Assembly (NCBI GenBank): GCA_017444665.1 | Contig: JAFSWC010000088.1 | Coordinates: 1-55,737, forward strand | Direction: 5' to 3' | DNA from: Oscillospiraceae bacterium | GTDB taxonomy: Bacteria > Bacillota > Clostridia > Oscillospirales > Oscillospiraceae | DNA: 55,737 nucleotides | In this document: positions 17,762 through 25,587 of the stretch, in pieces | How positions within the stretch are numbered: position 1 is the stretch's first letter | How the letters are laid out: the number at the start of each line of letters is the position of its first letter | Position numbers and translations under genes: made by a program | Notes under the pieces: model-generated | What the model was told of the DNA's origin: nothing | What the model saw: only the letters and a program-made list of their open reading frames with translations | The model's database searches: none

Positions 17762-17790
17762 AAAAAGGACCGGTCAACCGGTCCTTTTTC
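17762..17790 (+). terminator. Terminator of the polymerase/yolD operon
   Basis: A 12-bp perfect stem (17762-17773 with 17778-17789), loop TCAA, ends in TTTTT nine bases after the yolD stop codon. Confidence 0.88.
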
Positions 17791-17799
17791 TTTGCGGCT

Positions 17800-17952
17800 T
17801 CAGTGGTCGGATTTAAGGCCCGCGCCGCACATGGTGAAGAGGCAGTCCTCCGCCGCGCCGAAGCGGGCGCCCCCGGAGGTATTGCCGGATAAACGTTTTC
17901 TGTCGCTGCCTCCTGTATGCTTCGGTAAGAAAAGAATACAATACCGACGCAC
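17800..17952 (-). CDS. Doubtful 50-codon reverse frame after the APC permease
   Basis: A GTG-started frame runs on the reverse strand and ends ...GAAEDCLFTMCGAGLKSDH with TGA. The residues look more like coding than random sequence, and AGGAGG occurs inside it, but no good start with a ribosome site is present. It could be the end of a decayed gene. Low confidence. Confidence 0.15.
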   Translation of the reverse strand: MRRYCILFLPKHTGGSDRKRLSGNTSGGARFGAAEDCLFTMCGAGLKSDH

Positions 17953-17963
17953 AGGCCGTCAAG

Positions 17964-17993
17964 AAGAGCCGGGTCGTAAACGGCCCGGCTCTT
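17964..17993 (-). terminator. Hairpin after the APC permease gene
   Basis: AAGAGCCGGG / CCCGGCTCTT (17964-17973 with 17984-17993), 10-base loop, six bases from the permease stop. On the reverse strand no clear T run follows, so termination may be weak or factor-dependent. Confidence 0.5.
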
Positions 17994-17998
17994 CAGGA

Positions 17999-19444
17999 TT
18001 ATTTATTGTTTCCTCGCGTGACGCTGTTTTTGAACAGCGCGCCGACGAGCAGCACGACAGCCAGGAAAATCAGGTAGCCGAAGATCTGCTTGTAGCCCTT
18101 GCCGACCCAGCAGCAGTAGCACATGAACAAACAGCACAGGATGCCGAGCACCGGCAGAATGAAGCGCTTGAAGAAGCCGAACTCCTTGCAGCGGAACATG
18201 ATCGCGGCAAACATCGGGATGTACATCGCGTAGAGGTTGATGATCGAGATCTCATCCGGTTCCCAGGCCAGCCATTCGCAGTTGTGCAGGCCTCCCATGA
18301 AGTCGGGTCCGTACATCCACAAAATCGAGGTCCAGGCATACCAGAAGCCGCCCATCATCATGCCGATCACGGCGGACTTGATGACAAAGTTGTTCTGGTG
18401 GTCGATATCGCCGTAGAATGCGGGCCGCGGGCCGAGCTTGCGGGCGGAGAGCGCGTACATGCCGCGACACGAGCCCATGATCAGCCCGTTCATGACGCCC
18501 AGGCAGCCGATCGTGATGAACGCATAGACGACCGTGCCGATGACGTTGCCGAAGATCTTGGAGAACGCGATGCGGGGCAGTGCCTCGCCCAGGGGCCAGG
18601 TGCCAATGATGGTCTGCACGTCGCCGACCGAGCTCATCGCGAAGATATACAGGCAGTAAAGCACCGTGCAGAACAGCGAGCCGATGATCAGCGCGATCGG
18701 CAGATTGCGCTTGGCGTCCTTGAGCTCGGCGTTGATCGAGGTGGCGATGATCCAGCCCTCATAGGCAAAGGCAAAGGAGGCCACGCCCGAGAACACGCCC
18801 GAAAACGCGGACTTGCCCGCCGTGGCGGCGGCGTATTCCGCGGTGTTGACATAGTCGAGCACGCGCATCGTCGCGCCGGAGGACAGCCCGGCGATGATGC
18901 CGACGACCGCCATCAGCACCAGCGGGACGAGCTTGATGACCGTCATGCTGACCTGCAGCTTGCCGGCAAGCTTGGGGCTGAGCATGTTGATGCCGTAGCC
19001 GATCATCAGAAAGCCCGCTCCGAGGCCCAGCGCCTCGGAGCTGACGGTGCCGGTGACGAAAAAGTCCATGGCCGGGATGCCGCACAGCTCACAGAAGAAC
19101 ACGGCCGAGAAAAAGGCCAGCATCGCCGCAAGGCAGGGGTAATAGATCGTCGTCATGAACCAGCCGACGTAATAGGCGTAATTCTTGCCCAGCGCGACCT
19201 CGGCATAATCGACCACGCCGTTGACCTTTTCAAACTTGGAGCCGAGCTCGGCAAATACGAGCGAGCAGATGATGCAGATGATGCCGACGAGCGCAACGAC
19301 CAGCACGCCCTGCAGCATATTGCCGTTCGTCAGGGCCAGGACCTTGCCGCCCTTGATAAACACGCCGGAGCCGATAACGATGCCGATGACCATCGAAATC
19401 GCGGTCGGCAGGCCGTAGCGTTTTTCCATCGAGTTGTTGTCCAT
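17999..19444 (-). CDS. APC superfamily amino acid permease
   Basis: 481 residues with about 12 membrane helices. The start MEKRYGLPTAISMVIGIVIG SGVF carries the first-helix glycine motif (GIVIGSGVFI) that binds the substrate carboxylate and amine in APC transporters. Further family features are FAELGSKFEKVNGVVDYAEVALG in helix 2-3 and FAYEGWIIATSINAELKDAKRNLP near helix 6, with the E/ELKD segment. It imports or exchanges amino acids, with specificity unresolved. AAAGGAGAG precedes the ATG, and a TTGACA promoter lies just upstream. It is monocistronic. Confidence 0.9.
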   Translation of the reverse strand: MDNNSMEKRYGLPTAISMVIGIVIGSGVFIKGGKVLALTNGNMLQGVLVVALVGIICIICSLVFAELGSKFEKVNGVVDYAEVALGKNYAYYVGWFMTTIYYPCLAAMLAFFSAVFFCELCGIPAMDFFVTGTVSSEALGLGAGFLMIGYGINMLSPKLAGKLQVSMTVIKLVPLVLMAVVGIIAGLSSGATMRVLDYVNTAEYAAATAGKSAFSGVFSGVASFAFAYEGWIIATSINAELKDAKRNLPIALIIGSLFCTVLYCLYIFAMSSVGDVQTIIGTWPLGEALPRIAFSKIFGNVIGTVVYAFITIGCLGVMNGLIMGSCRGMYALSARKLGPRPAFYGDIDHQNNFVIKSAVIGMMMGGFWYAWTSILWMYGPDFMGGLHNCEWLAWEPDEISIINLYAMYIPMFAAIMFRCKEFGFFKRFILPVLGILCCLFMCYCCWVGKGYKQIFGYLIFLAVVLLVGALFKNSVTRGNNK

Positions 19445-19476
19445 TCCGTCTCTCTCCTTTGCAAGATGATATTTAC

Positions 19477-19504
19477 AGAATAACAGATTTTACCCCGATG
19501 TCAA
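19477..19504 (-). promoter_or_regulatory. Promoter of the APC permease gene
   Basis: Perfect TTGACA (19499-19504), 16 bp, TATTCT (19477-19482). The -35 directly follows the T run of the terminator that ends the AraC gene. Confidence 0.65.
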
Positions 19505-19551
19505 CAAAAAAGGGGGATCTGCGGCGGATAACCGTCTGCAAATCCCCTTTT
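19505..19551 (-). terminator. Terminator of the AraC regulator gene
   Basis: An imperfect long hairpin with outer stem AAAAGGGG / CCCC(C)TTTTTT ends on the reverse strand in six T. It separates the regulator from the permease gene. Confidence 0.75.
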
Positions 19552-19586
19552 GTCTGCCGATTGAATCGCGTTTCTGCTAACGCTGC

Positions 19587-20471
19587 TTACCCCCGCTGTC
19601 GTTTGTTACGATAGTCACGGGGAGAAAGACCGAAATGGTTTTTAAAAGCCCGGCTGAAATAAGCAGGTGACTCAAAGCCGCACTGTTCTGAAACAGAAGA
19701 AACGGAATAATCGGTGTTTAGCAGAAGATGTTCGGCTCTGTGAAGACGGATCTGGTTCAAAGCCGCAATTGGCGTAACACCATATTCCGCTTTAAAAAGG
19801 CGCACAATGTGAGCGGGATGGAAGCTGAAGAGCTCCGAGAGGAGAGCCAGATCTATCGGCTTCTGATAATTCTGCCGGATATAATCCATTATGTTTTCGG
19901 CAGAACGAGATGCGCGTGATGCACTTTCTCGAATTTGAAGGATGTCCAGCATCTGCAATAAAAGTTGCTGGGATGACAAGGCAGATTGCCACTGGCGATT
20001 GAGCGGAATCAGACTGTGCTGATAATTGTCGAAGAGGAGGGAGGAAAGAGCCTTGTGGATCTCGAGAAGCCTCTTCTCACGCTCTTCATCCAAATGTTCG
20101 TAAACCGGTATGGACAAACTGCTCTTGGAGGCAACATATAGAGACGGACTTTTACGGCTGAAATGCTGAACCTGGTCGGACACATTGTATTCGCCGTCAT
20201 GCATGAAATGCAGCCAATGATAAAGAGTTTCTGTTGTAACGGCTTTTCGGGAATAATGCTTCCCGGTTGGATTTAATATCAGGTAATCTCCCGCAGAAAC
20301 CCGATAGTCTGTGTTGTTGTCCGTCAGGTACAGCTCACCGTACTCGACAAAGATCAAGTCGAAAACACCGATCGAGGAGCGGCTTCTGTGAAGATCACCG
20401 GGACGATAGAGCGCAGAACCAGCTGTAACAAAGTATGGGAATGGGGGGACGACGAGATTGATTACATCCAT
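19587..20471 (-). CDS. AraC family transcriptional regulator
   Basis: 294 residues. The N-terminal half is a cupin-type sugar-sensing domain (VFDLIFVEYGELYLTDNNTD and SAGDYLILNPTGKHYSR). The C-terminal ~100 residues are two helix-turn-helix motifs: PIDLALLSELFSFHPAHIVRLFK and YSVSSVSEQCGFESPAYFSRAFKNHFGLSPRDYR, the last being the AraC signature. It is divergent from an ABC sugar importer and a glycosidase, so it most likely activates them in response to the sugar. Base composition is visibly richer in A and T than the flanking genes. Confidence 0.92.
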   Translation of the reverse strand: MDVINLVVPPFPYFVTAGSALYRPGDLHRSRSSIGVFDLIFVEYGELYLTDNNTDYRVSAGDYLILNPTGKHYSRKAVTTETLYHWLHFMHDGEYNVSDQVQHFSRKSPSLYVASKSSLSIPVYEHLDEEREKRLLEIHKALSSLLFDNYQHSLIPLNRQWQSALSSQQLLLQMLDILQIRESASRASRSAENIMDYIRQNYQKPIDLALLSELFSFHPAHIVRLFKAEYGVTPIAALNQIRLHRAEHLLLNTDYSVSSVSEQCGFESPAYFSRAFKNHFGLSPRDYRNKRQRG

Positions 20472-20601
20472 AAAAAACGCTTCTTTCTTTACATCAACAT
20501 AAGGAAAATAAGCAGCGTGATGGGAGAAGGCAAAAACGTTGAAATCAAATATTTTTTATTGTTAATCGGCGCATAACACCTTATAATAATTGTCGCATAT
20601 T

Positions 20602-20635
20602 TGCAAATAAAAGTCAAATAAAAATGCAAAGAAAA
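20602..20635 (+). promoter_or_regulatory. Three imperfect 11-bp tandem repeats, candidate AraC-family binding site
   Basis: TGCAAATAAAA, GTCAAATAAAA and TGCAAAGAAAA follow one another at 11-12 bp steps, about one helical turn. They lie in the 267-bp divergent gap between the AraC gene and the importer operon. AraC-type proteins commonly bind direct repeats. No clear -35/-10 pair for the importer was found in this AT-rich gap. Confidence 0.4.
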
Positions 20636-20738
20636 GATAAATTGCTGTCGAAGCTATCCATTCCTTTATTTCAAATTATCATATATTCTGATCATGGTAG
20701 TTTGAACGTGTGGTGGAACAGCAATAAGGTGAGGGATT

Positions 20739-21629
20739 ATGAATCACAAGCTATCCAAAAAAGATAATTTCTACGGGCATCTTTTTGTCGCGCCTCAAAT
20801 TATCGGGTTGGTTCTGTTTGTACTGATACCGCTATTTTTCGCGCTGTATCTGTGTTTCTGCGATTGGAATCTGTTTGGAGCGCCTAAATGGGTGGGGTTC
20901 AAGAATTTCCGTCTTGTGTTCGGTTTTGACGGCGATATTTTTTCAAAAACGATCCGGAACACCGCTGTCCTGATGTTGGGAATAGTGCCGCTGACCATGA
21001 TCTGTTCGCTTGCGCTGGCACTTCTGGCAAATCGAAAACTGAAATTTCTCGACTTCTATAAGGGCGCGTTGTTCATGCCCATGGTGACCTCTTCTGTCGC
21101 GATCGCGATGGTTTGGTATTGGCTGTTCGCACCGGATCTGGGACTTATCAACTTCATGCTTGGCAATTTGGGTTTGCCGGAATTGGGCTGGCTGACCGAT
21201 CCAAAATGGTCCAAGCTCGCGGTAATCATTATGACCGTGTGGCAGAAGACAGGCTATTATTTCATCATTTTTCTTGCCGGTCTCAAAGGGGTCTCACGTG
21301 TATATTACGAAGCGGCTGAGTTGGATGGAGCTTCCTCGCTGCAGAGATTTGTCCACATTACGCTGCCGCAGATTTCGCCTGTGACTTTCTTTGTATTCGT
21401 TATGCTGGTAATTGATGTGTTCAATCTGTTTGGAGAAGCATATGTACTGACACGCGGCGGCCCGGTTTACTCCACCTACACCCTGATGATGTATATCTAC
21501 AACGAGGGGATGCACTACTTCAACCTGGGTAAAGCTTCGGTAGCAAGCATCGTTTTGATCTTGCTGGCTGGCTCTATCAGTGCCTTGCAGTTTTCGCTCT
21601 CCAGAAAGTGGGTGCATTATGAAACGTAA
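20739..21629 (+). CDS. Sugar ABC transporter permease (MalF/UgpA type)
   Basis: 296 residues with six predicted membrane helices; AAGGTGAGGG precedes the ATG. The protein starts with LFVAPQIIGLVLFVLIPLFF, usual for the first permease of CUT1 importers. The EAA loop that contacts the ATPase is YYEAAELDGASSLQRFVHIT LPQISP. It is the first gene of the importer operon, overlapping the second permease gene by 11 bp. CUT1 importers take up oligosaccharides or glycosides. No ATPase gene is present here; such systems often use a shared MsmX-type ATPase coded elsewhere. Confidence 0.93.
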   Translation: MNHKLSKKDNFYGHLFVAPQIIGLVLFVLIPLFFALYLCFCDWNLFGAPKWVGFKNFRLVFGFDGDIFSKTIRNTAVLMLGIVPLTMICSLALALLANRKLKFLDFYKGALFMPMVTSSVAIAMVWYWLFAPDLGLINFMLGNLGLPELGWLTDPKWSKLAVIIMTVWQKTGYYFIIFLAGLKGVSRVYYEAAELDGASSLQRFVHITLPQISPVTFFVFVMLVIDVFNLFGEAYVLTRGGPVYSTYTLMMYIYNEGMHYFNLGKASVASIVLILLAGSISALQFSLSRKWVHYET

Positions 21630-22455
21630 AACACGTTCCCGTATAGGGAATTTGCTTTCAGGAATAGTGCTTTTTGCAGCGTCAATCAGCATGCTGTTTC
21701 CTTTTTTCTGGATGGTAAAGACGGCGCTGATGCCTAATAAAGTTACGTTGAACTATCCACCCAAGCTTTTGGAGTTGCCGATCGTTATTGATAATTTCGT
21801 CAAGGTACTGCGGTCAGAAGGGATGACCAGAAGCATTTTCAACAGCTTTTTCATTGCCGTTGTATCAACGGCAGGGGTGCTGTTCTTCTGCTCCATCGCA
21901 GCATATGCGTTTTCAAAGATCCGTTTTCGGCATTCAGGGTTTCTGTTCGGCGCGATATTCGCCACAATGCTGATCCCATCACAAATTCTTCTGATACCGA
22001 TGTATGTGATCTTTGCAAAAATCCACTGGGTAGACACCTTCCTGCCGCTGATCGTTCCTCAAATACTGATTAACGGTTACGGCGTGTTTCTGCTCAGGCA
22101 GTTCATGGTGGGCATCCCGGATTCCTACATTGAGGCGGCGAAGCTCGATGGACTTGGTCATTTTGGGATCTACGCCCGCATCATGCTGCCGCTCTGTAAG
22201 CCGCCGATAATCACGCTCGGTGTTTTTACCTTTATCGGAAACTGGAATAATTTTTTCGGCGCGCTGATTTATCTGGATTCAGAGAAAAACTTTACGCTTC
22301 CTCTGGTGATGAATGTGTTCCGTACGCAGTATACCGTAGAATGGGGAACCATGATGGCTGGCGCGACGCTTACCGTGCTGCCGCTGATCGTAATTTACCT
22401 TTTTGCCCAGAAATCGTTTATTGAAGGCATCGCGATGACGGGCGTAAAAGGATAA
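21619..22455 (+). CDS. Sugar ABC transporter permease (MalG/UgpE type)
   Basis: 278 residues from the ATG at 21619, chosen because it starts MKRKTRSRIG before the first helix; a start at 21580 would give an unlikely N-terminus and a larger overlap. The EAA motif is YIEAAKLDGLGHFGIYARIMLP. Typical MalG-like features are ASISMLFPFFWMVKTALMPN in helix 1 and a C-terminus ending in QKSFIEGIAMTGVKG. It pairs with the preceding permease to form the membrane channel. Confidence 0.93.
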   Translation: MKRKTRSRIGNLLSGIVLFAASISMLFPFFWMVKTALMPNKVTLNYPPKLLELPIVIDNFVKVLRSEGMTRSIFNSFFIAVVSTAGVLFFCSIAAYAFSKIRFRHSGFLFGAIFATMLIPSQILLIPMYVIFAKIHWVDTFLPLIVPQILINGYGVFLLRQFMVGIPDSYIEAAKLDGLGHFGIYARIMLPLCKPPIITLGVFTFIGNWNNFFGALIYLDSEKNFTLPLVMNVFRTQYTVEWGTMMAGATLTVLPLIVIYLFAQKSFIEGIAMTGVKG

Positions 22456-22485
22456 AAAAACAAAAAATGAAAGAAGGAGAAGACC

Positions 22486-23835
22486 ATGAAGAAAACCTTG
22501 GCACTGATTCTTGCACTGGTACTGGCCCTGAGCATCTTGACCGGCTGCGGGCAGGCGGGCAGCAGCCCTTCCACACCTGCCGGCGCTGACAAGGAAGATG
22601 GCCCAGTCACCATCCGGATCGCGATGATGAACAGTGAATCGGAAATAGCAGGCTGGGAGGCGATGATCCAGGCTGCCAATGAAAAGCTTGCGGCCGTCGG
22701 TGAACAGATCACCATCGAGATCCAGAAAATCAATGCAAGCGACTGGCCGGAATATTACCAGAAGGTCGCAGCAGAGATGGCAGCGGGAAATGCCCCTGAT
22801 CTTGGTAGAGTTGCAGAATCCTTTATGCCGACGCTCATTGACAGAGGCCAGGTCATCGACTTGACCGAGCACGTGCAGAAAGACCTTGATCAGAGCCAGT
22901 ATTTTATGAAGACCTTTGAAAATGCAGCCTTTGTGGACGGAAAGTATTTCGGCCTGCCGTCTGGACTTTACAACTATGTGCTGTATTACAACAAGGATCT
23001 GTTTGATGCTGCAGGTGTGGCCTATCCCTCGTCGGATTGGAACAATCCCAGCTCTTTCGAAGAAATCGAGGAAATGGCTGCGAAGCTTTCCATGGATGTA
23101 GAGGGCGGAAGACAGTATGGTTTCTTTGCCGGACCGTATATGGCTGAGGTCGGAATGTTCAGCAAAGCGCTTGGCGGCAGCAGCGTGTTTGACGATGAAG
23201 GCAATCCGATCATGAATAGTGCGATTACGAAACAGGTGTATAATTGGTTTGACAGAATGCTGAAAGCGGGCTCTATGCCAACACCTGCTGCGACGGATAT
23301 CATGGACTCGATGACAATGTTTACGAATGACCGCTTGGCCATGACTGTAGACGGAACGTGGTTCCTCGGAATGATGGGCGGGTTAGCTGACAGCATGAAT
23401 ATCGGCATTGCGGCGGTCCCCGGCGCAAAGGGAAGCCCTGCGTACACCAGCCAGTTTGTTGACTCCTTTGTCATGTTCACCGGAACTCCTCACCAAGAGG
23501 CGGCGTGGAAAGCACTTGCCGCCATTATCAGCCGCGAGGGCTTTGAGGCACTGGCCGCTACCGGCGTTGGCGGTATTCCGGTACAGAGAGAAGTTTCCAA
23601 TCAGGTTACGGACAATCTTCTCGGCGAGAAGTTCAGCGAAGAAGGCAAAAACTGCGCAAAGAACTCTTTGGACTTCACGTTGAAGGTGCCCTACAACGCT
23701 TATTACCAGCAGGCCGATGAGCGTGTGAATAACATGATGGGTGAATGGATGCTGGGACAGATTTCTCCCGATGATTTTGCCGAACAGGTTCAGCAGATTT
23801 TGCTCGACTTCAAGGCGGAATCGGAAAAAGGCTAA
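22486..23835 (+). CDS. Extracellular sugar-binding lipoprotein of the ABC importer
   Basis: 449 residues with GAAGGAGAAG before the ATG. The signal peptide ends LSILTGC (lipobox Cys). The body is a family 1 solute-binding protein: ITIEIQKINASDWPEYYQKV, GNAPDLGRV, a VDGKYFGLPSGLYNYVLYYN ligand-cleft segment and YYNKDLFDAAGV. Placed after the two permeases, it captures the substrate outside the membrane. The ligand cannot be fixed from sequence; the adjacent glycosidase suggests a glycoside or short oligosaccharide. Confidence 0.93.
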   Translation: MKKTLALILALVLALSILTGCGQAGSSPSTPAGADKEDGPVTIRIAMMNSESEIAGWEAMIQAANEKLAAVGEQITIEIQKINASDWPEYYQKVAAEMAAGNAPDLGRVAESFMPTLIDRGQVIDLTEHVQKDLDQSQYFMKTFENAAFVDGKYFGLPSGLYNYVLYYNKDLFDAAGVAYPSSDWNNPSSFEEIEEMAAKLSMDVEGGRQYGFFAGPYMAEVGMFSKALGGSSVFDDEGNPIMNSAITKQVYNWFDRMLKAGSMPTPAATDIMDSMTMFTNDRLAMTVDGTWFLGMMGGLADSMNIGIAAVPGAKGSPAYTSQFVDSFVMFTGTPHQEAAWKALAAIISREGFEALAATGVGGIPVQREVSNQVTDNLLGEKFSEEGKNCAKNSLDFTLKVPYNAYYQQADERVNNMMGEWMLGQISPDDFAEQVQQILLDFKAESEKG

Positions 23836-23842
23836 TCAAAAC

Positions 23843-23877
23843 GGCCTGCCGGATGAACACATTTTATCCGGCAGGCC
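23843..23877 (+). other. Intercistronic hairpin between binding protein and glycosidase
   Basis: A perfect 12-bp inverted repeat (23843-23854 with 23866-23877) has no T run. Hairpins placed right after a binding-protein gene often protect that part of the mRNA and raise its yield over downstream genes, or act as weak attenuators. Confidence 0.6.
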
Positions 23878-23895
23878 AGACATAGGAGAACTTCT

Positions 23896-25527
23896 ATGCA
23901 GGATTTGAGTTATACTTTTCTAAACAAGCATTTGACTTTAGAATGCTGTGATTTGGAATTGACGGCATATTCGTTTAATAACGTGTATTCGATCGACCCT
24001 GCCTGTTCTTCTATTGTGGAAAGCGAGCACGTTGTTCTGCTTAAAGCTTCTGGCCTGCTGACTGACGGCGGTCAAACGAAAGTTCAGGGCAGTGCGGAGG
24101 TTCGTGTTCAGAAGCAGGATGGTGCTTTTACCGTATCCAGCCGTTTTGCTATAAAGGATTGTCTGGAAGAGTTTCGTTCGGTCAAACTGACCGTCAGAGG
24201 TTTTCCCTGCGGGAAAATACTGGGGCTAAATGATGCAAGACCGAGGACGATTCCAGAAGAGGGTCTGATCCTGAATTACCCGGAGGGTTGGCGCGATTTG
24301 GGTACCCCACTTACTGTTCTGACCCAGAGCGGGGAAAAGGTTCTGTATTTCCGTTCCTTGGATGATACGGTGAGGAGAAAGATTTTTGCCTTCAACCGCC
24401 AGGGAGATAGCCTAATAGCAGAACTTGTGTTTGAAGAGCTCGCAGGCAAAATGGACAGCACGATTCAAAGCCCCGATTGGGAGTTCGGTTTTGCTGCCAG
24501 TGCAGAAGAAATCTATGAACGGCACGAGGCCTATGTGACAAAAACGTTTGCATTGCCAACGTGGGAAGAACGTAAGGATGTGCCGATATGGGCAAGAGAT
24601 ATCTCCCTGATTGCCGCTATTCACGGGCAACACTGGACTGGGTATATTTTCAATGATTACGCTGGCATACTCGAGAATATCAAGCGGTTAGCTGATAAGA
24701 TTGAGCCCAAACGGATTCTTGCCTATCTGCCCGGTTGGGAGGGCCGTTATTATTGGAAATACGGTGCCTATGGCCCGGATGAGAGAATGGGTGGCGCAGA
24801 AGGGCTGCACCGTCTCGCAGAGGAGAGTCGAAAGATCGGTGTGCATTTATGCCCCATGTACGGTATAAATGTCGCAGGTATTCACGTAGACGGCTTCATG
24901 GAGTGGGGCGATGTATCCGAGGCGAGATCTGCATCCGGCAACATCCGTCGCGGAAGCGTGGATTGGGATGCATCCCGTCACTATGATCATGGCTCAGGAA
25001 GGACGCTGAACCCCGGCGCGCCAAAATGGCAAAACCGCCTTGTCCGACAAATTGTCGCGTTATCAAAAGAGTACGGTTTTGACGCTGCATTCCTGGACAT
25101 TGCGGCATACTGGGAAAACGATCCGAATCACGCTGTTTATGATGGCGTCGTAAACCTGACTGCCCGGCTTCACAGCGAACTGGATGATTTTCTGATCGCC
25201 GGCGAGGCATGGTATGATGCGCTTGGGGCGGCGATCCCGCTGTTGCAGTGCGGGCATACGGATGGCAGGTTGAATTGGCATGATGAAGCTTATCCGCCGC
25301 GGATTGAAAACCACGTTCGGGAGTTTGGCCACCTCTGCCTCGGAGATCCTGCCGAGGAAAGTACAGGCGTGCATGAGCTTGGCAGAAATCCGATATGGAG
25401 ATGCCCTTTGAGGAAAAGCATTATTCCGACGCTGACGATAACTGATGGGACGTTGTTAAAAGCTGAAAAAGAAGTCGATCTTGTTATCTCCGATGCAAAA
25501 GAATACGCGGTCCGATTTCTGAAATGA
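23896..25527 (+). CDS. Putative TIM-barrel glycoside hydrolase, family not recognised
   Basis: 543 residues, no signal peptide, so cytoplasmic. The N-terminal ~220 residues look like a beta-sandwich (YSFNNVYSIDPACSS; VKLTVRGFPCGKILGLNDAR). The rest resembles an (alpha/beta)8 barrel of the retaining alpha-galactosidase clan: RILAYLPGWEGRYYWKYGAY, GVHLCPMYGINVAGIH, FDAAFLDIAAYWENDP (candidate nucleophile Asp) and FLIAGEAWYD (candidate acid/base Glu). A short C-terminal beta domain ends the chain. It lies in the importer operon and probably cleaves the imported glycoside. It is near DUF6259-like uncharacterised hydrolases, but I am not sure of the family. AT-richer than its surroundings. Confidence 0.65.
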   Translation: MQDLSYTFLNKHLTLECCDLELTAYSFNNVYSIDPACSSIVESEHVVLLKASGLLTDGGQTKVQGSAEVRVQKQDGAFTVSSRFAIKDCLEEFRSVKLTVRGFPCGKILGLNDARPRTIPEEGLILNYPEGWRDLGTPLTVLTQSGEKVLYFRSLDDTVRRKIFAFNRQGDSLIAELVFEELAGKMDSTIQSPDWEFGFAASAEEIYERHEAYVTKTFALPTWEERKDVPIWARDISLIAAIHGQHWTGYIFNDYAGILENIKRLADKIEPKRILAYLPGWEGRYYWKYGAYGPDERMGGAEGLHRLAEESRKIGVHLCPMYGINVAGIHVDGFMEWGDVSEARSASGNIRRGSVDWDASRHYDHGSGRTLNPGAPKWQNRLVRQIVALSKEYGFDAAFLDIAAYWENDPNHAVYDGVVNLTARLHSELDDFLIAGEAWYDALGAAIPLLQCGHTDGRLNWHDEAYPPRIENHVREFGHLCLGDPAEESTGVHELGRNPIWRCPLRKSIIPTLTITDGTLLKAEKEVDLVISDAKEYAVRFLK

Positions 25528-25550
25528 TAAAGTCGGAAGATAAATAGAAA

Positions 25551-25584
25551 GGGAGGCAACGCAAGCGTTGTCTCCCTGTTTTTC
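25551..25584 (+). terminator. Terminator of the importer/glycosidase operon
   Basis: Stem GGGAGGCAACGC with GCGTTGTCTCCC (25551-25562 with 25565-25576, one G-T pair), then GTTTTT. It lies just before the end of the convergent kinase gene. Confidence 0.8.
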
Positions 25585-25587
25585 CCT

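Noticed and set aside
17753-19483. 576-codon forward frame opposite the APC permease
   Set aside because: Shadow of the permease gene; Asp/Arg/His-rich with no recognisable domain, and it reads through the yolD terminator.
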